A stretch of 64,000 bases of DNA from Tropicimonas sp. IMCC34043. GTDB lineage: Bacteria; Pseudomonadota; Alphaproteobacteria; Rhodobacterales; Rhodobacteraceae. The notes under the pieces were generated by a model, which was not told the DNA's origin, searched no databases, and saw only the letters and a list, made by a program, of their open reading frames with translations. The position numbers and the translations under genes are program-made. The stretch's first letter is position 1; the number at the start of each line of letters is the position of its first letter. The stretch lies in NCBI RefSeq assembly GCF_003390845.1, contig NZ_QMEK01000001.1, forward strand, positions 1,674,001-1,738,000, read 5' to 3'. Below, piece after piece: positions 43,210-52,822 of this stretch.

Positions 43210-44820
43210 TCAGGCGTGCGACTGCAGAATGCGCCGCAATTGCGACGGGAACAGCTGCAACAGCAGGGTCTCGGTCTTGGCCTCGCCCTCGTATTCGACG
43301 AACAGCCGCAGGTCGATCGGGGCGTCGTCCTCCGCGGGAATGTCGGCGAAATCGAGGTCGAACATGGCCCGCCAGGTGTCCTTCGTGGCAATCGGATAGA
43401 CGACCTCGTCGGTCACCGTCCCGCGCGAGGCACTGACGTTAAGCTCGACACCATCGCCACGGCCAAGCCCCTCCAGTCCGCGTCCTTCCAGATCGCACAC
43501 CACCTTGACCACGTTCTCGGGGCGCACCTGTCCCGGCACCCCGCCCTCGCCGATCCGCACCGCCAGGAACCGGGCCGCGACCGGCTCCACCGGGGCGTCC
43601 TTCATCCAGTAGAGCCGATAGGCAAAATCGAACTCTGCGCCTGCCACCGCAGGGGCTGCCGGCTGCCAGGAGGCCACGATATTGTCATAGATCTCGTCGT
43701 CGGTGCTGATCTCGACCAGCGACACCGCGCCATCGCCCCAGTCGCCCTTAGGTTCGACCCAGACGCTGGCCCGTTTTTCATAGAACACGCCGTCATCCTG
43801 ATAGCGGGCGAAATCGCGTTCGCGCTGCATCAGGCCGAACCCCTTGACGTTCGGCGCCATGAAGGCGTTGGCCATGGTGTGCGGCGGGTTGTTCAGCGGC
43901 CGCCAGATCCGTTCGCCGGACCCGGAGTGGATCTCGAGCCCGTCCGAATCGTGCACCTCGGGCCGCCAGTCGGGCGAGACGTCGGCATTGTGCTTGCCGA
44001 ACCAGAACATCGAGGTCAGAGGCGCGATCCCCAGCCGCTCGATATCGCCGCGCAGGAAGATCTTGGCATCGACATCCTGAATCACCCCGTTGTCGCGGTG
44101 CGATTCGATCCGGTAGGCGCCGGTGACCCGCGGGCTTTCCATCAGCGCATAGGCGACGATCCCGCCATCGGACATCGGTTCCAGCCAGAACCGGGTGAAA
44201 CGCGGAAACTCCTCGGGCCCGTTCGGGATAGCGGTGTCGACCGCCAGCCCCCGCACCGACATCCCGAACTGCCCGCTGTAGCCCGACGTCCGCCAATAGG
44301 ACGCGCCCAGCACCGCCATCCAGTCGAGCCCGGTCTTCGGGTCCATCACCTTGAACCCGGCAAAGCCCTCGGTATGGGTCAGATCCTGTGCCGGGTGCCC
44401 TGCGGGAATGTCGAACATGTCGAGCGAGAACGGAACCTCGCGCGCCTGTCCGTCCTCGACCGTATAAATGTGCACGGGCTCGGGGAAATAACGGCCGGGA
44501 AAGAAGAACTGCACCGGCGAGACGTCGCCCTGATCGGCCCAGAGCGTCGCCTCCTTGCGGAAGCGGACCTGATTGTGGCGGTCATAGTCGATCTGCTCGA
44601 TCACCGCGGCATCGGGCACCGGCATCGCCGCAAAGGGTTCGCGCGCCAGCGCCCGCGCCATCTCGGTCAGGATGCCATAGGAGAACGGCTCGGCCGGCCC
44701 GGTGCCGCCGGCTGCAACCGCGGCCGATTGCGCGCGCGCGATCTGCGGCAGAAGGAAGAAGGCGCCAGATCCCAGCGCGGCCTCCAGAAAACCGCGGCGG
44801 CTGTGGCAAGGTCCCTGCAT
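43210..44820 (-). CDS. Periplasmic glucan biosynthesis protein (OpgD/OpgG family)
   Basis: 536 residues. A twin-arginine-type signal (SRRGFLEAALGSGAFFLLPQ) is at the N-terminus. Family motifs are FSYGILTEMARALA, YDRHNQVRFRKEATLW, PVQFFFPGRYF, GFAGFKVM, ASYWRTSGYSGQFGMSVRGLAVDT and PLTSMFWFGKHN. Proteins of this family process or modify osmoregulated periplasmic glucans. The Tat signal favours OpgD (MdoD) over OpgG. The glucosyltransferase opgH is not in the window. Confidence 0.9.
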   Translation of the reverse strand: MQGPCHSRRGFLEAALGSGAFFLLPQIARAQSAAVAAGGTGPAEPFSYGILTEMARALAREPFAAMPVPDAAVIEQIDYDRHNQVRFRKEATLWADQGDVSPVQFFFPGRYFPEPVHIYTVEDGQAREVPFSLDMFDIPAGHPAQDLTHTEGFAGFKVMDPKTGLDWMAVLGASYWRTSGYSGQFGMSVRGLAVDTAIPNGPEEFPRFTRFWLEPMSDGGIVAYALMESPRVTGAYRIESHRDNGVIQDVDAKIFLRGDIERLGIAPLTSMFWFGKHNADVSPDWRPEVHDSDGLEIHSGSGERIWRPLNNPPHTMANAFMAPNVKGFGLMQRERDFARYQDDGVFYEKRASVWVEPKGDWGDGAVSLVEISTDDEIYDNIVASWQPAAPAVAGAEFDFAYRLYWMKDAPVEPVAARFLAVRIGEGGVPGQVRPENVVKVVCDLEGRGLEGLGRGDGVELNVSASRGTVTDEVVYPIATKDTWRAMFDLDFADIPAEDDAPIDLRLFVEYEGEAKTETLLLQLFPSQLRRILQSHA

Positions 44821-44979
44821 GACATCCTCTTTCGGTGACGTTTCCGTGATTCTAGATGAGGGTTATCACGGCAGCGGCAAGTGGTGCCTCTGCCGGTTTT
44901 CCCGGATCGGCAAAAGGGTGCCGAAAATCGCCGTCGCGCCGCGGCAAGGGGGCAGTCCGGGGTCTCGACCCGGTCATCC

Positions 44980-45585
44980 TCACCCGATCGCCAGCCCGAA
45001 GGCAATCGCCCACATCACCACACCGATCCCGGCATCGAGCCAGCGCCAGGCCAGCGGCCGGACAAAGATCGGCTCCAGCAGCCGTGCGCCGAAGCCCAGA
45101 GCGAAGAAAAAGACGAAGGAGGCCGTCATCGCGCCGGCGGCGAAGGCCCCGCGCGCGCCGGGAAACCCCGTCGCCACCGAACCGACCAGCAGGACGGTGT
45201 CGAGATAGACATGCGGGTTGAACCAGGTCAGCGCCAGGCAGGTCGCCAGCACCGGGGCAAGCGGCCGTGCCACGCCCTGTCCGGGGTCGAGCGCTGCGCC
45301 GCCCGCGAATGCGCGACGGAAGGCAAGTGCGCCGTAGCAGGACAGAAACGCCACCCCGCCCCAGCGCAGCATCGGCACCAGCGCCGGCATTACCTGCGTG
45401 ACGGAGGCAAGCGCGAAGACCCCGATGGCGATCAGCACGGCATCCGACAGCGCACAGGCCAGAACGACGGCCAGCACATGTTCACGCCGCAATCCCTGCC
45501 GCAGGACAAAGGCATTCTGCGCCCCGATCGCCACGATCAGGCCGATGCCCAGAAAGAACCCGCGAAGGAATGCGTCAAGTGTCAT
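44980..45585 (-). CDS. LysE/ArgO amino acid exporter
   Basis: 201 residues with about six membrane helices. The LysE signature GFFLGIGLIVAIGAQNAFVLRQGLRREH is at residues ~8-35, the acidic residue is in LACALSDAVLIAIGV, and TWFNPHVYLDTVLLVG is the second half motif. It exports basic amino acids such as arginine or lysine from the cytoplasm. It is followed by opgD on the same strand but with a gap. Confidence 0.92.
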   Translation of the reverse strand: MTLDAFLRGFFLGIGLIVAIGAQNAFVLRQGLRREHVLAVVLACALSDAVLIAIGVFALASVTQVMPALVPMLRWGGVAFLSCYGALAFRRAFAGGAALDPGQGVARPLAPVLATCLALTWFNPHVYLDTVLLVGSVATGFPGARGAFAAGAMTASFVFFFALGFGARLLEPIFVRPLAWRWLDAGIGVVMWAIAFGLAIG

Positions 45586-45679
45586 CGGTCCCAGGCGCAG
45601 CCGCGCCGCGCCGCGGCGCCCGGCCCCAAGGGTCGATGGCAGCGCGCCCCGCGCGCCATCGACCGAGGGGAACGCCCGG

Positions 45680-46420
45680 TCAGAGTTGCGCCGCGATCTC
45701 GTCGGAGACGTCGAGATTGGCGGTGACGCGCTGCACGTCGTCGTCGTCCTCCAGGATCTCGATCAGCTTCATCAGCTTCTGGGCCTCTTCCAGCCCCAGT
45801 TCGGTGGTGGTCATCGGCTTCCAGATCAGCTTGGTCGAATCCGACTCGCCCAAGACCGCCTCCAGCGCCGAGGAGACCTCGTTCAGATCGGTGTCGGCGC
45901 AATAGACGATATGCTCGTCCGCATCCGATTCCACGTCCTCCGCCCCCGCCTCGATGGCGGCCAGCATCACCGTGTCCTCGTCCCCGACCGAGGCCGGATA
46001 GGTGATCTCGCCCTTGCGTTCGAACATGAAGGCGACAGACCCGGTTTCGCCAAGGTTGCCGCCGTTCTTCGAGAAGGTCGAGCGCACGTTCGACGCGGTG
46101 CGGTTGCGATTGTCGGTCATCGCCTCGACGATCACCGCAACGCCGCCCGGGCCATAGCCCTCATAGCGGATTTCTTCGTATTCATCGCCCTCGCCCGCCG
46201 CCGACTTCTTGATCGCGCGGTCGATGACGTCCTTCGGGACCGAGTTCGATTTGGCTTCCTTCACCGCCAGCCGCAGACGCGGGTTCTTGTCCGGGTCCGG
46301 GTCGCCCATCTTGGCGGCGACAGTGATTTCCTTGGAAAGCTTCGAGAACAGTTTCGAGCGGGCGGCGTCCTGGCGCCCCTTGCGGTGCTGGATGTTCGCC
46401 CATTTGGAATGGCCGGCCAT
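45680..46420 (-). CDS. YebC/PmpR family regulatory or translation factor
   Basis: 246 residues, normal length. [28 protein letters not shown] is the invariant start; next come [30 protein letters not shown] and [25 protein letters not shown]. YebC proteins were described as transcription regulators and more recently as ribosome-associated factors relieving stalling at proline stretches. The start follows GGAGAAG. Confidence 0.95.
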   Translation of the reverse strand: MAGHSKWANIQHRKGRQDAARSKLFSKLSKEITVAAKMGDPDPDKNPRLRLAVKEAKSNSVPKDVIDRAIKKSAAGEGDEYEEIRYEGYGPGGVAVIVEAMTDNRNRTASNVRSTFSKNGGNLGETGSVAFMFERKGEITYPASVGDEDTVMLAAIEAGAEDVESDADEHIVYCADTDLNEVSSALEAVLGESDSTKLIWKPMTTTELGLEEAQKLMKLIEILEDDDDVQRVTANLDVSDEIAAQL

Positions 46421-46538
46421 GGGTCTTCTCCGTTCAGGTCGGGATGTGCAGATGATCGTTGCGTCTATAGGCGAAACAACCCGTCGGGGGCAATCCCGCC
46501 CGGAGCCGGTGCCGTTGTCCCCCGGCAGCCCCGCAGTT

Positions 46539-47627
46539 TCAGCCCCTGTCGTCGCCCGGCATGACCGGCGGCACCGCGTCCTCGCGCGTCACCGGCCGCG
46601 ACGAGGTCAGGTTGTCGCCGGTCATGATCACGAAGTCCCTGCCCGACCGGCGGTCGGGGGTGGCTGCCAGATCGGAAATGATCATCGTCATCCCCGGATG
46701 CATCTTCTGGCGCAGTGCGTCGTTGAATGTCCCCGGCGCCTTCAGCCGCGACAAGATCCCGGCTTCGGGCATTCCCAGGTTGGCGGGGTCTGGATGGTGG
46801 GTGATCGCATGCCAGACCAGCGTGGTGTCGTCGGGTGCGGGATGGCGCAGCATCATCACGTGCTCGCCGAGCGTGGGCGAGCCCTCGATGGTCAGTTCGG
46901 CTTCAAGGATCTCTTCGCCGTCCTCGATCAGAACGATGCGCCGGTCGGCACCGGTGGCCAGAACCGTCGTCACCGGATAGCCATTTTCCTCGCCCCAGTC
47001 TGCCGGATGGGACTTGGCGCCGAGCGCCCTGACGGTCTCGGCCATCTCCTTCTCGGCAACGTCGCCCAGCACCACGCCCGGGTGCACCAGCACCCAGGGG
47101 TCGCTCGCCGCGCCCGCGATGATCACCGGCGTGCCGACATGGGTGATCTCGAAGAGCTTGGCGGAAAACTCCAGTGGCAGGTGCACGCAGCCATGCGAGG
47201 ACGGATAGCCCGGCAGCCCTCCGGCATGCAGCGCCACACCGTCCCAGGTCAGCCGTTCGGTATTCGGCATCGAAGCGTTGTTGTAGGTCGTCGAATGGTG
47301 GTTCTTGTCCTTTTGCAGGATCGTGAAGACGCCGGTTGGCGTCTCGTGTCCCGGCTTGCCGCTCGAAACCGTCGAAACGCCGATGCGGACCCCGTTGCGA
47401 TAGACATGCGCCAGTTGCTCTGGCAGCGAGACGACCACGGCCACCGCGCCCTCGGGCGAGCGGTCGGGGTGCCAGGTGTAATCGCCCGGCAGCATGTTCT
47501 GATCATCGAAGACCACTTCGCCCTGATTGGCGCGACCGGGCAATCCGGCAAACAGCCCCGCCGTTGCCATACCGGCCAAGGCGGTGCGGCGTGACAGCCG
47601 CGCCTTGCCCCGAAATGAGTCTGACAT
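46539..47627 (-). CDS. L,D-transpeptidase (YkuD) with Tat-type signal
   Basis: 362 residues. [19 protein letters not shown] is a twin-arginine-like signal peptide. The YkuD domain carries [36 protein letters not shown] and the catalytic [18 protein letters not shown] (His and Cys). It forms 3-3 cross-links or anchors outer-membrane proteins to peptidoglycan in the periplasm. The C-terminal ~150 residues have no recognised domain. Confidence 0.92.
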   Translation of the reverse strand: MSDSFRGKARLSRRTALAGMATAGLFAGLPGRANQGEVVFDDQNMLPGDYTWHPDRSPEGAVAVVVSLPEQLAHVYRNGVRIGVSTVSSGKPGHETPTGVFTILQKDKNHHSTTYNNASMPNTERLTWDGVALHAGGLPGYPSSHGCVHLPLEFSAKLFEITHVGTPVIIAGAASDPWVLVHPGVVLGDVAEKEMAETVRALGAKSHPADWGEENGYPVTTVLATGADRRIVLIEDGEEILEAELTIEGSPTLGEHVMMLRHPAPDDTTLVWHAITHHPDPANLGMPEAGILSRLKAPGTFNDALRQKMHPGMTMIISDLAATPDRRSGRDFVIMTGDNLTSSRPVTREDAVPPVMPGDDRG

Positions 47628-47723
47628 CCGAACCTGCTCCCTTGCCCGATGCTCTCTTTTTCGTGAGTATCGGTGTTTCAGGGGTCACTGACAACTATCG
47701 GAGCGTCTCGGCAGGGCCTGCGA

Positions 47724-49502
47724 TTACAACGGCCAGATCAGCGGGATCAGGATCGACACCACCACCCCCATGCTGAGGTTGAGCGGAATGCCGACGCGCA
47801 GGAAGTCGCTGAACCGATAGCCGCCGGGCCCGAACACCAGCATGTTGGTCTGATAGCCGATGGGGGTGGCAAAGCTGGCCGAGGCCGCGACCATCACCGC
47901 GATGACAAAGGGGCGCGGGTCGTAGCCCATGGCCTGCGCCAGCCCGATGGCGATCGGGGTGACGACGACGGCGACCGCATTGTTGGTGACAAGCTCGGTC
48001 AAGATCGAGGTCAGCATGTAGATCGCCCAAAGCGCCAGCGCGGGGGGCAGAACCGTCAGCGCCGGGGCAATCCAGTCGACGATCAATTTCACGGCGCCAG
48101 ACGCATCGAGGGCCGCCCCCACCGCCAGCATCGAGAAGATCAGCGCCAGAAGCCGGCCATCGACGAACGAGAACGCCTCTTCGGCATCGACGCAGCGGGT
48201 CACCAGCACCAGCGCCACCGCGACGAAGGACAACAGCAGGATCGGTGCGGCCCCGAAGGCGGCCATGATCACGATGCCGCACAGCGCCGCAATCGCAAGC
48301 GGCGCGCGGCCGCGCCGGAATGCCCGCACCGAGGGACGCGAGATGTCGACCAGCCCCATGTCCTGCGCAAGCCGCTGGATGTCCTCCGGCGCGCCTTCCA
48401 GCAGCAGGGTATCGCCGACGCGCACCACCAGATCGTCAAGCTGGCGGCCGATATTCTGGTTCCGGCGGTGCACCGCCAGCGGATAGACGCCATAGCGGCG
48501 GCGCAGACGCAGCTGCCCCAGGGTGCGCCCGACCATCAGCGCACCGGGCGAGATCAGCACCTCGACCGTCTCGGTGCGCACCGAACTCAGCTTGTCGACG
48601 GTGCGCAGGTCCTTGTGTTCCTGCAGGCTCAGCAGTTCGCTCATCTGGGTGCGCAGCACCACCCGGTCGCCGGCGGCGAGCACCACGCTTTTCAGGTCGC
48701 GCCGCAGCGAGGCATCGCCGCGCAGAACGTCGATCACCCGCACGCCCTCGCGCCGGAACAGATCGACGGTCATCACCTCCTGCCCGATCAGCCCGCTGCC
48801 TTCGGGGATCGCGACCTCGGTGAAGAACTTCATCTTGGTCTTGTCCGACAGCACGCCCGCCATGCTGTCGCGATTGGGCAAAAGCCGCGGTGCCACGAAG
48901 CGCAGATAGGCCATGCCCCAGGCAACCACGAAGACGGTCAGCGGCGTCACTTCGAAGATCGAGAAGCCGCGCATCCCGTTGGCGCGGGCGACACCGTCGA
49001 CAAGCAGGTTGGTCGAGGTTCCGATCAGCGTCAGCGTGCCCCCAAGGATCGCCGCATAAGACAGCGGTATCAATAGCTTGGAGGCCGAAATTCCCAAAGT
49101 ACGCGAGATCTGGACCACAACCGGGATCATCACAACGACCACCGGCGTGTTCGACACGAAGGCAGAGGCCAGCACGACAAAGCCGATCAATGTGCCGACC
49201 GCCGCCTTCGGTTTGTGTTCGGCCTGGCGCTGCGCGATCTGGGTAAAGCTGTCGAGCGCGCCCGTCCGCACCAGCGCCCCCATCACCAGAAACATCATCG
49301 CGATGGTCCAGGGGGCCGGGTTCGACAGCACCGCCAATGCCTTGTCATAGGGCAGCGCACCGGACGCCAACAGAACCGAGACACCGAGGATCGCCACAAC
49401 TTCTGCCGGAAAGACCTCGCGCGCGAACAATACGAACATCGCGGCGACGATGCCGAGGACGAGAAAGGCCTCGCCCGACGGACCAAGGCTGAGGAATTCC
49501 AT
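47724..49502 (-). CDS. SLC13/DASS-type permease with TrkA-C domains
   Basis: 592 residues. Two membrane halves (N-terminal ~200 and C-terminal ~190 residues) surround a soluble middle with two TrkA-C-like domains (EVAIPEGSGLIGQEVM..., VEVLISPGALMVGRTLG...). SNTPVVVVMIPVVVQIS, IGTSTNLLVDG and the mirrored TNNAVAVVVTPIA and ATPIGYQTNMLVFGPG are the substrate/sodium-site motifs (SNT-type) of the family. It transports an anion, dicarboxylate or sulfate/thiosulfate type; substrate not assigned. Confidence 0.9.
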   Translation of the reverse strand: MEFLSLGPSGEAFLVLGIVAAMFVLFAREVFPAEVVAILGVSVLLASGALPYDKALAVLSNPAPWTIAMMFLVMGALVRTGALDSFTQIAQRQAEHKPKAAVGTLIGFVVLASAFVSNTPVVVVMIPVVVQISRTLGISASKLLIPLSYAAILGGTLTLIGTSTNLLVDGVARANGMRGFSIFEVTPLTVFVVAWGMAYLRFVAPRLLPNRDSMAGVLSDKTKMKFFTEVAIPEGSGLIGQEVMTVDLFRREGVRVIDVLRGDASLRRDLKSVVLAAGDRVVLRTQMSELLSLQEHKDLRTVDKLSSVRTETVEVLISPGALMVGRTLGQLRLRRRYGVYPLAVHRRNQNIGRQLDDLVVRVGDTLLLEGAPEDIQRLAQDMGLVDISRPSVRAFRRGRAPLAIAALCGIVIMAAFGAAPILLLSFVAVALVLVTRCVDAEEAFSFVDGRLLALIFSMLAVGAALDASGAVKLIVDWIAPALTVLPPALALWAIYMLTSILTELVTNNAVAVVVTPIAIGLAQAMGYDPRPFVIAVMVAASASFATPIGYQTNMLVFGPGGYRFSDFLRVGIPLNLSMGVVVSILIPLIWPL

Positions 49503-49659
49503 GCGCTATCCCGCGATTGTTGCGGGGGCCATCCTTAGCGCCGTCGCAGGTCCACGCAACAATTGAATGCCCACAGTGCGGCGCGGTGCCCCAGCCTGCC
49601 AGTTTGACAGGCAGGACGCACACCGCGCGCACCCAGGGGTCACGCAGCCGAGAAGCGGT

Positions 49660-50481
49660 TCAGACCGTCGTCGGTCCCGACGGCTCCAGCCGCCCGCCCT
49701 GACGGACCATGACGACCCGGGTCGCAGCACCGGTGGCATCGTCGGTTTCGACATAAAGGCCAGACACCGAGGCCTCGCCGGTGGCTGGCGTGAACCGGCC
49801 CTTGGCCATGCCGGTCACGAACCGGCGCAGCGGCTCGACCTTTTCCATGCCGATCACGCTGTCATAATCGCCGCACATCCCGGCGTCGGCCTGAAAGGCC
49901 GTGCCGCGCGGCAGGATCTGGGCGTCCCCGGTCGGAACATGGGTGTGGGTGCCGACGACGATGCTGGCCCGTCCGTCGCAGAAATGCCCCATCCCCATCT
50001 TCTCGCTGGTCGCCTCGCAGTGAACATCGATCAGGCTGGCTTGCACCATGCCGCCGCGAGGATGGGCGGCAAGCACCTGATCCACGGCCGAGAACGGGTC
50101 GGCAAAGGGTCGCTTCATGAACACCTGTCCCAGCACCTGCGCCACCAGCACCTTGCGCCCGTCGCTCAGCGTGAACACCGCCGCGCCGCGCCCGGGCGCT
50201 TCCTTGGCATAGTTCAGCGGGCGCAGGATGCGGGGTTCGCCGCCGATCGCCTGCAGCATGTCCTTCTGGTCAAAGGAATGATCGCCAAGCGTGATGCAAT
50301 CGGCGCCCGCCGCCAGGATCTCTGTGGCGTGGGCGCCGGAAAGGCCCATGCCCCCGGTCGCGTTCTCGCCGTTCACCACCACGAAATCGAGCTTCCAGTC
50401 ACGCCGCATCTGCGGCAGCCGCGCCGCCACCGCGGTGCGCCCGGTCCGGCCCACCACATCGCCAAGGAAAAGTATTTTCAT
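49660..50481 (-). CDS. YmdB-family metallophosphoesterase (TIGR00282)
   Basis: 273 residues. The dinuclear metal-site motifs are MKILFLGDVVGRTGR, VVNGENATGGMGLS, CITLGDHSFDQ (usually GNHxxD; here GDHSFD), HCEATSEKMGMG and VVGTHTHVPTGDAQILP. Characterised YmdB proteins cleave cyclic nucleotides or 2',3'-cyclic phosphates. It is the last in a minus-strand series after the cyclo-ligase gene, with a 220-bp gap. Confidence 0.92.
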   Translation of the reverse strand: MKILFLGDVVGRTGRTAVAARLPQMRRDWKLDFVVVNGENATGGMGLSGAHATEILAAGADCITLGDHSFDQKDMLQAIGGEPRILRPLNYAKEAPGRGAAVFTLSDGRKVLVAQVLGQVFMKRPFADPFSAVDQVLAAHPRGGMVQASLIDVHCEATSEKMGMGHFCDGRASIVVGTHTHVPTGDAQILPRGTAFQADAGMCGDYDSVIGMEKVEPLRRFVTGMAKGRFTPATGEASVSGLYVETDDATGAATRVVMVRQGGRLEPSGPTTV

Positions 50482-50702
50482 TCAAAATTCCTAGGCGGGT
50501 TCGGCGCGACGGACAAGCCCGCCTGAAACGCCTGGCCCGGCAAGACGCCCGGAAAACCGCCGACGGTGCCGCCGTGCCGGCCCCCAACGACAGCCCGGCC
50601 TAGGCCACTCCTTCAGGCCGTTGTCCCCGGGGCCTTGCGCGCAACCGCGCGCCGCAGGCGCGCCCGGCCCCAAGGGTGGCTGTCAGGCAGGCGCAGCCTG
50701 CG

Positions 50703-51290
50703 TCAGTCGCCGAGGGGAAGCCTTCCTGCCCCAACGACCCCGGCTTCTGTCACCACGAGGTCGAGGCTCTGGTCGGTCGGCTCGTCGGGAAGCGCTGCGA
50801 CCTCCTGCTCGGCATAGCCGAAGCCCAGGGCGACCGTCGTGCCACCGCGCCGCAGGGCGGCAATCGTCCTGTCATAATATCCGCCGCCATACCCCAGACG
50901 ATGGCACCGGCCGTCGAAGGCGATCAGCGGCACGATCACGATCTCGGGCGTCACGAGCTGGCCCGACACCGGCACCTGCACCCCGAAGGGACCTGGCTGC
51001 AGCGGCGCATCGGGCGTCCATTCGTGAAACATCAGCGGCCGCCCCCTGCCCTCGATCACCGGCACGGCGATGCGGTTCGCACCGGCCAGCGCCCGCATCG
51101 CCGGCAGCGGGTCGGCCTCGCTGCGGATCGGCAGGTAGCCGGCAACGATCCGCCCCGAAAGCCCGGCCAGAAACGCCGTCAGCGCCGCCGACGCCGCCCT
51201 GTGGTGGCGATCATGCGCCAGCGCGCGGCGCGCCTGCCCGGCCCGGCGCAGCGCTGCCTTGTCGGCCGCAACAAGGACCCGCCCGGTCAC
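50703..51290 (-). CDS. 5-formyltetrahydrofolate cyclo-ligase
   Basis: 195 residues from GTG at 51290, overlapping the mgtE stop (GTGA); the longer frame to 51497 is only mgtE shadow. Signatures are KAALRRAGQARRA, GYLPIRSEADPLP, VPVIEGRGRPLMFHEW and the ATP/folate site RLGYGGGYYDRTI. It converts 5-formyl-THF to 5,10-methenyl-THF with ATP, salvaging folate. Confidence 0.93.
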   Translation of the reverse strand: MTGRVLVAADKAALRRAGQARRALAHDRHHRAASAALTAFLAGLSGRIVAGYLPIRSEADPLPAMRALAGANRIAVPVIEGRGRPLMFHEWTPDAPLQPGPFGVQVPVSGQLVTPEIVIVPLIAFDGRCHRLGYGGGYYDRTIAALRRGGTTVALGFGYAEQEVAALPDEPTDQSLDLVVTEAGVVGAGRLPLGD

Positions 51291-52675
51291 GTCAGCACCG
51301 CCGAGGCGAGGCCGAGAAAGGCGAAGAAGCCCACCACATCCGTCACCGTGGTCACGAATGTGCCCGAGGCGAGGGCGGGATCGACCCCGAAGCGCTCCAT
51401 CGTCACCGGCACCAGGATCCCCGCCAGAGCCGCCACCGACAGGTTCACGACCATCGCGATGGCGATGACATAGGCGATCTGGTCCGAATCGAACCACATC
51501 ATCGCCACCGCCCCCATCACCAGTGCAAAGACCAGCCCGTTCAGCAGGCCCACCAGCAACTCACGCCGCACCACCCGCCAGACGTTCGATCCGGTCAGGT
51601 CCTTGGTGGCCATCGCGCGCACCGCGACGGTCAGCGACTGGGTTCCGGCATTGCCGCCCATCGAGGCGACGATCGGCATCAGCACGGCCAGCGCCACCAC
51701 CTCGGAGATCACCCCTTCGAACAGCGAGATCACCAGCGAGGCCAGGATTGCCGTGCCAAGGTTCACGGCGAGCCAGGGGATGCGCAGCTTGGCGGTCTCC
51801 ATCGCGGTGTCGCTCAGGCTGCTGTCCTCGGCCACACCGGCCAGTCGCAGGATATCGGCCTCGTTCTCGTCCTCGAGGACCGCCATGGCGTCGTCGATGG
51901 TGATGACGCCGACAAGCCGGTCGTCGGCATCGACCACGGGCAGCGAGATCATGTGATACTGGTTGAAGATATAGGCGACTTCGCCCTCGTCGAGATCGAC
52001 CGGCACGGTGCGGAACGAATGTTCGGTGACCTGCTTCAACGGGGTTGCGCGCGGCATCGACAGCAGCTTGCCGGCGGTGACATAGCCCGCGGGCCGCATC
52101 TTTGGGTCAACCAGGATGACGTGATAGAATTGTTCGGGCAGCGTCGCGCTTTCCTGGCGCAGATGGTCGATGGTGCGCCCGACCGTCCAGTGTTCGGGCG
52201 CCCAGATCACCTCGCGCTGCATCAGCCGGCCGGCGGAGTATTCGGGCCAGCTCAGCGCCTGCTCGACCGCCAGCCTTTCGCGCGCCGGCAGGGCATCGAG
52301 CACCGCTTCCTTGCGCTCGCCCTCCAGCGTCTCGACCAGATCGACCACGTCGTCCGAATCGAGGTCGAGCACCGCCTCGCTCAGCACCTCGGTCGGCAGC
52401 GCCTCGATCACCTCCTGGCGGACGCCTTCGTCGAGTTCCGACAGGATCTCGCCGCCGATCTCGCTGCCCCAGAACCTGACCAGCAGGGCGCGGGTCTTGT
52501 CGCCCAGCTGCTCCATGAGGTCGGCGACGTCGGCGGGGTGGAGTTGGTCGAGCAGCCGGCCAAGCTTTGCCTCGTCGCCGGCATTGATCGCCAGCAGAAT
52601 CTGCTGAACGGTCTCGGGCTTCAGCGTATAGGATTCGTCGCTGCGTGCCTGCGTCTCGACTGTGTCCTCGGCCAA
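51287..52675 (-). CDS. mgtE: Magnesium transporter MgtE
   Basis: 462 residues. The N-terminal superhelical domain (LDQLHPADVADLMEQLGD) is followed by two CBS domains (VILVDPKMRPAGYVTAGKLLS and YHMISLPVVDADDRLVGVITIDDAM), the plug helix, and a five-helix membrane domain with PIVASMGGNAGTQSLTVAVRAMA (the MgtE pore signature). It is a Mg2+ channel gated by cytoplasmic Mg2+. It is upstream of and coupled with the cyclo-ligase gene. Confidence 0.96.
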   Translation of the reverse strand: MAEDTVETQARSDESYTLKPETVQQILLAINAGDEAKLGRLLDQLHPADVADLMEQLGDKTRALLVRFWGSEIGGEILSELDEGVRQEVIEALPTEVLSEAVLDLDSDDVVDLVETLEGERKEAVLDALPARERLAVEQALSWPEYSAGRLMQREVIWAPEHWTVGRTIDHLRQESATLPEQFYHVILVDPKMRPAGYVTAGKLLSMPRATPLKQVTEHSFRTVPVDLDEGEVAYIFNQYHMISLPVVDADDRLVGVITIDDAMAVLEDENEADILRLAGVAEDSSLSDTAMETAKLRIPWLAVNLGTAILASLVISLFEGVISEVVALAVLMPIVASMGGNAGTQSLTVAVRAMATKDLTGSNVWRVVRRELLVGLLNGLVFALVMGAVAMMWFDSDQIAYVIAIAMVVNLSVAALAGILVPVTMERFGVDPALASGTFVTTVTDVVGFFAFLGLASAVLT

Positions 52676-52822
52676 TTCCTGCCCTTTCCGTTAGCGTTGG
52701 ACACAACATAGGCTGCACATCCGCCCGCGCAACCGGACGATGCCGGTTGCGGCGGCGCGCCTGCCCGAACAACCCGTGCTTGCCCGTTGCGATGGCCTGC
52801 CCGGCCGCCTAGGCTTGCCGCC

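Noticed and set aside
42988-44838. 616-codon plus-strand open frame
   Set aside because: Antisense shadow of the OpgD/OpgG-family gene; composition is typical of reverse reading of a GC-rich gene.
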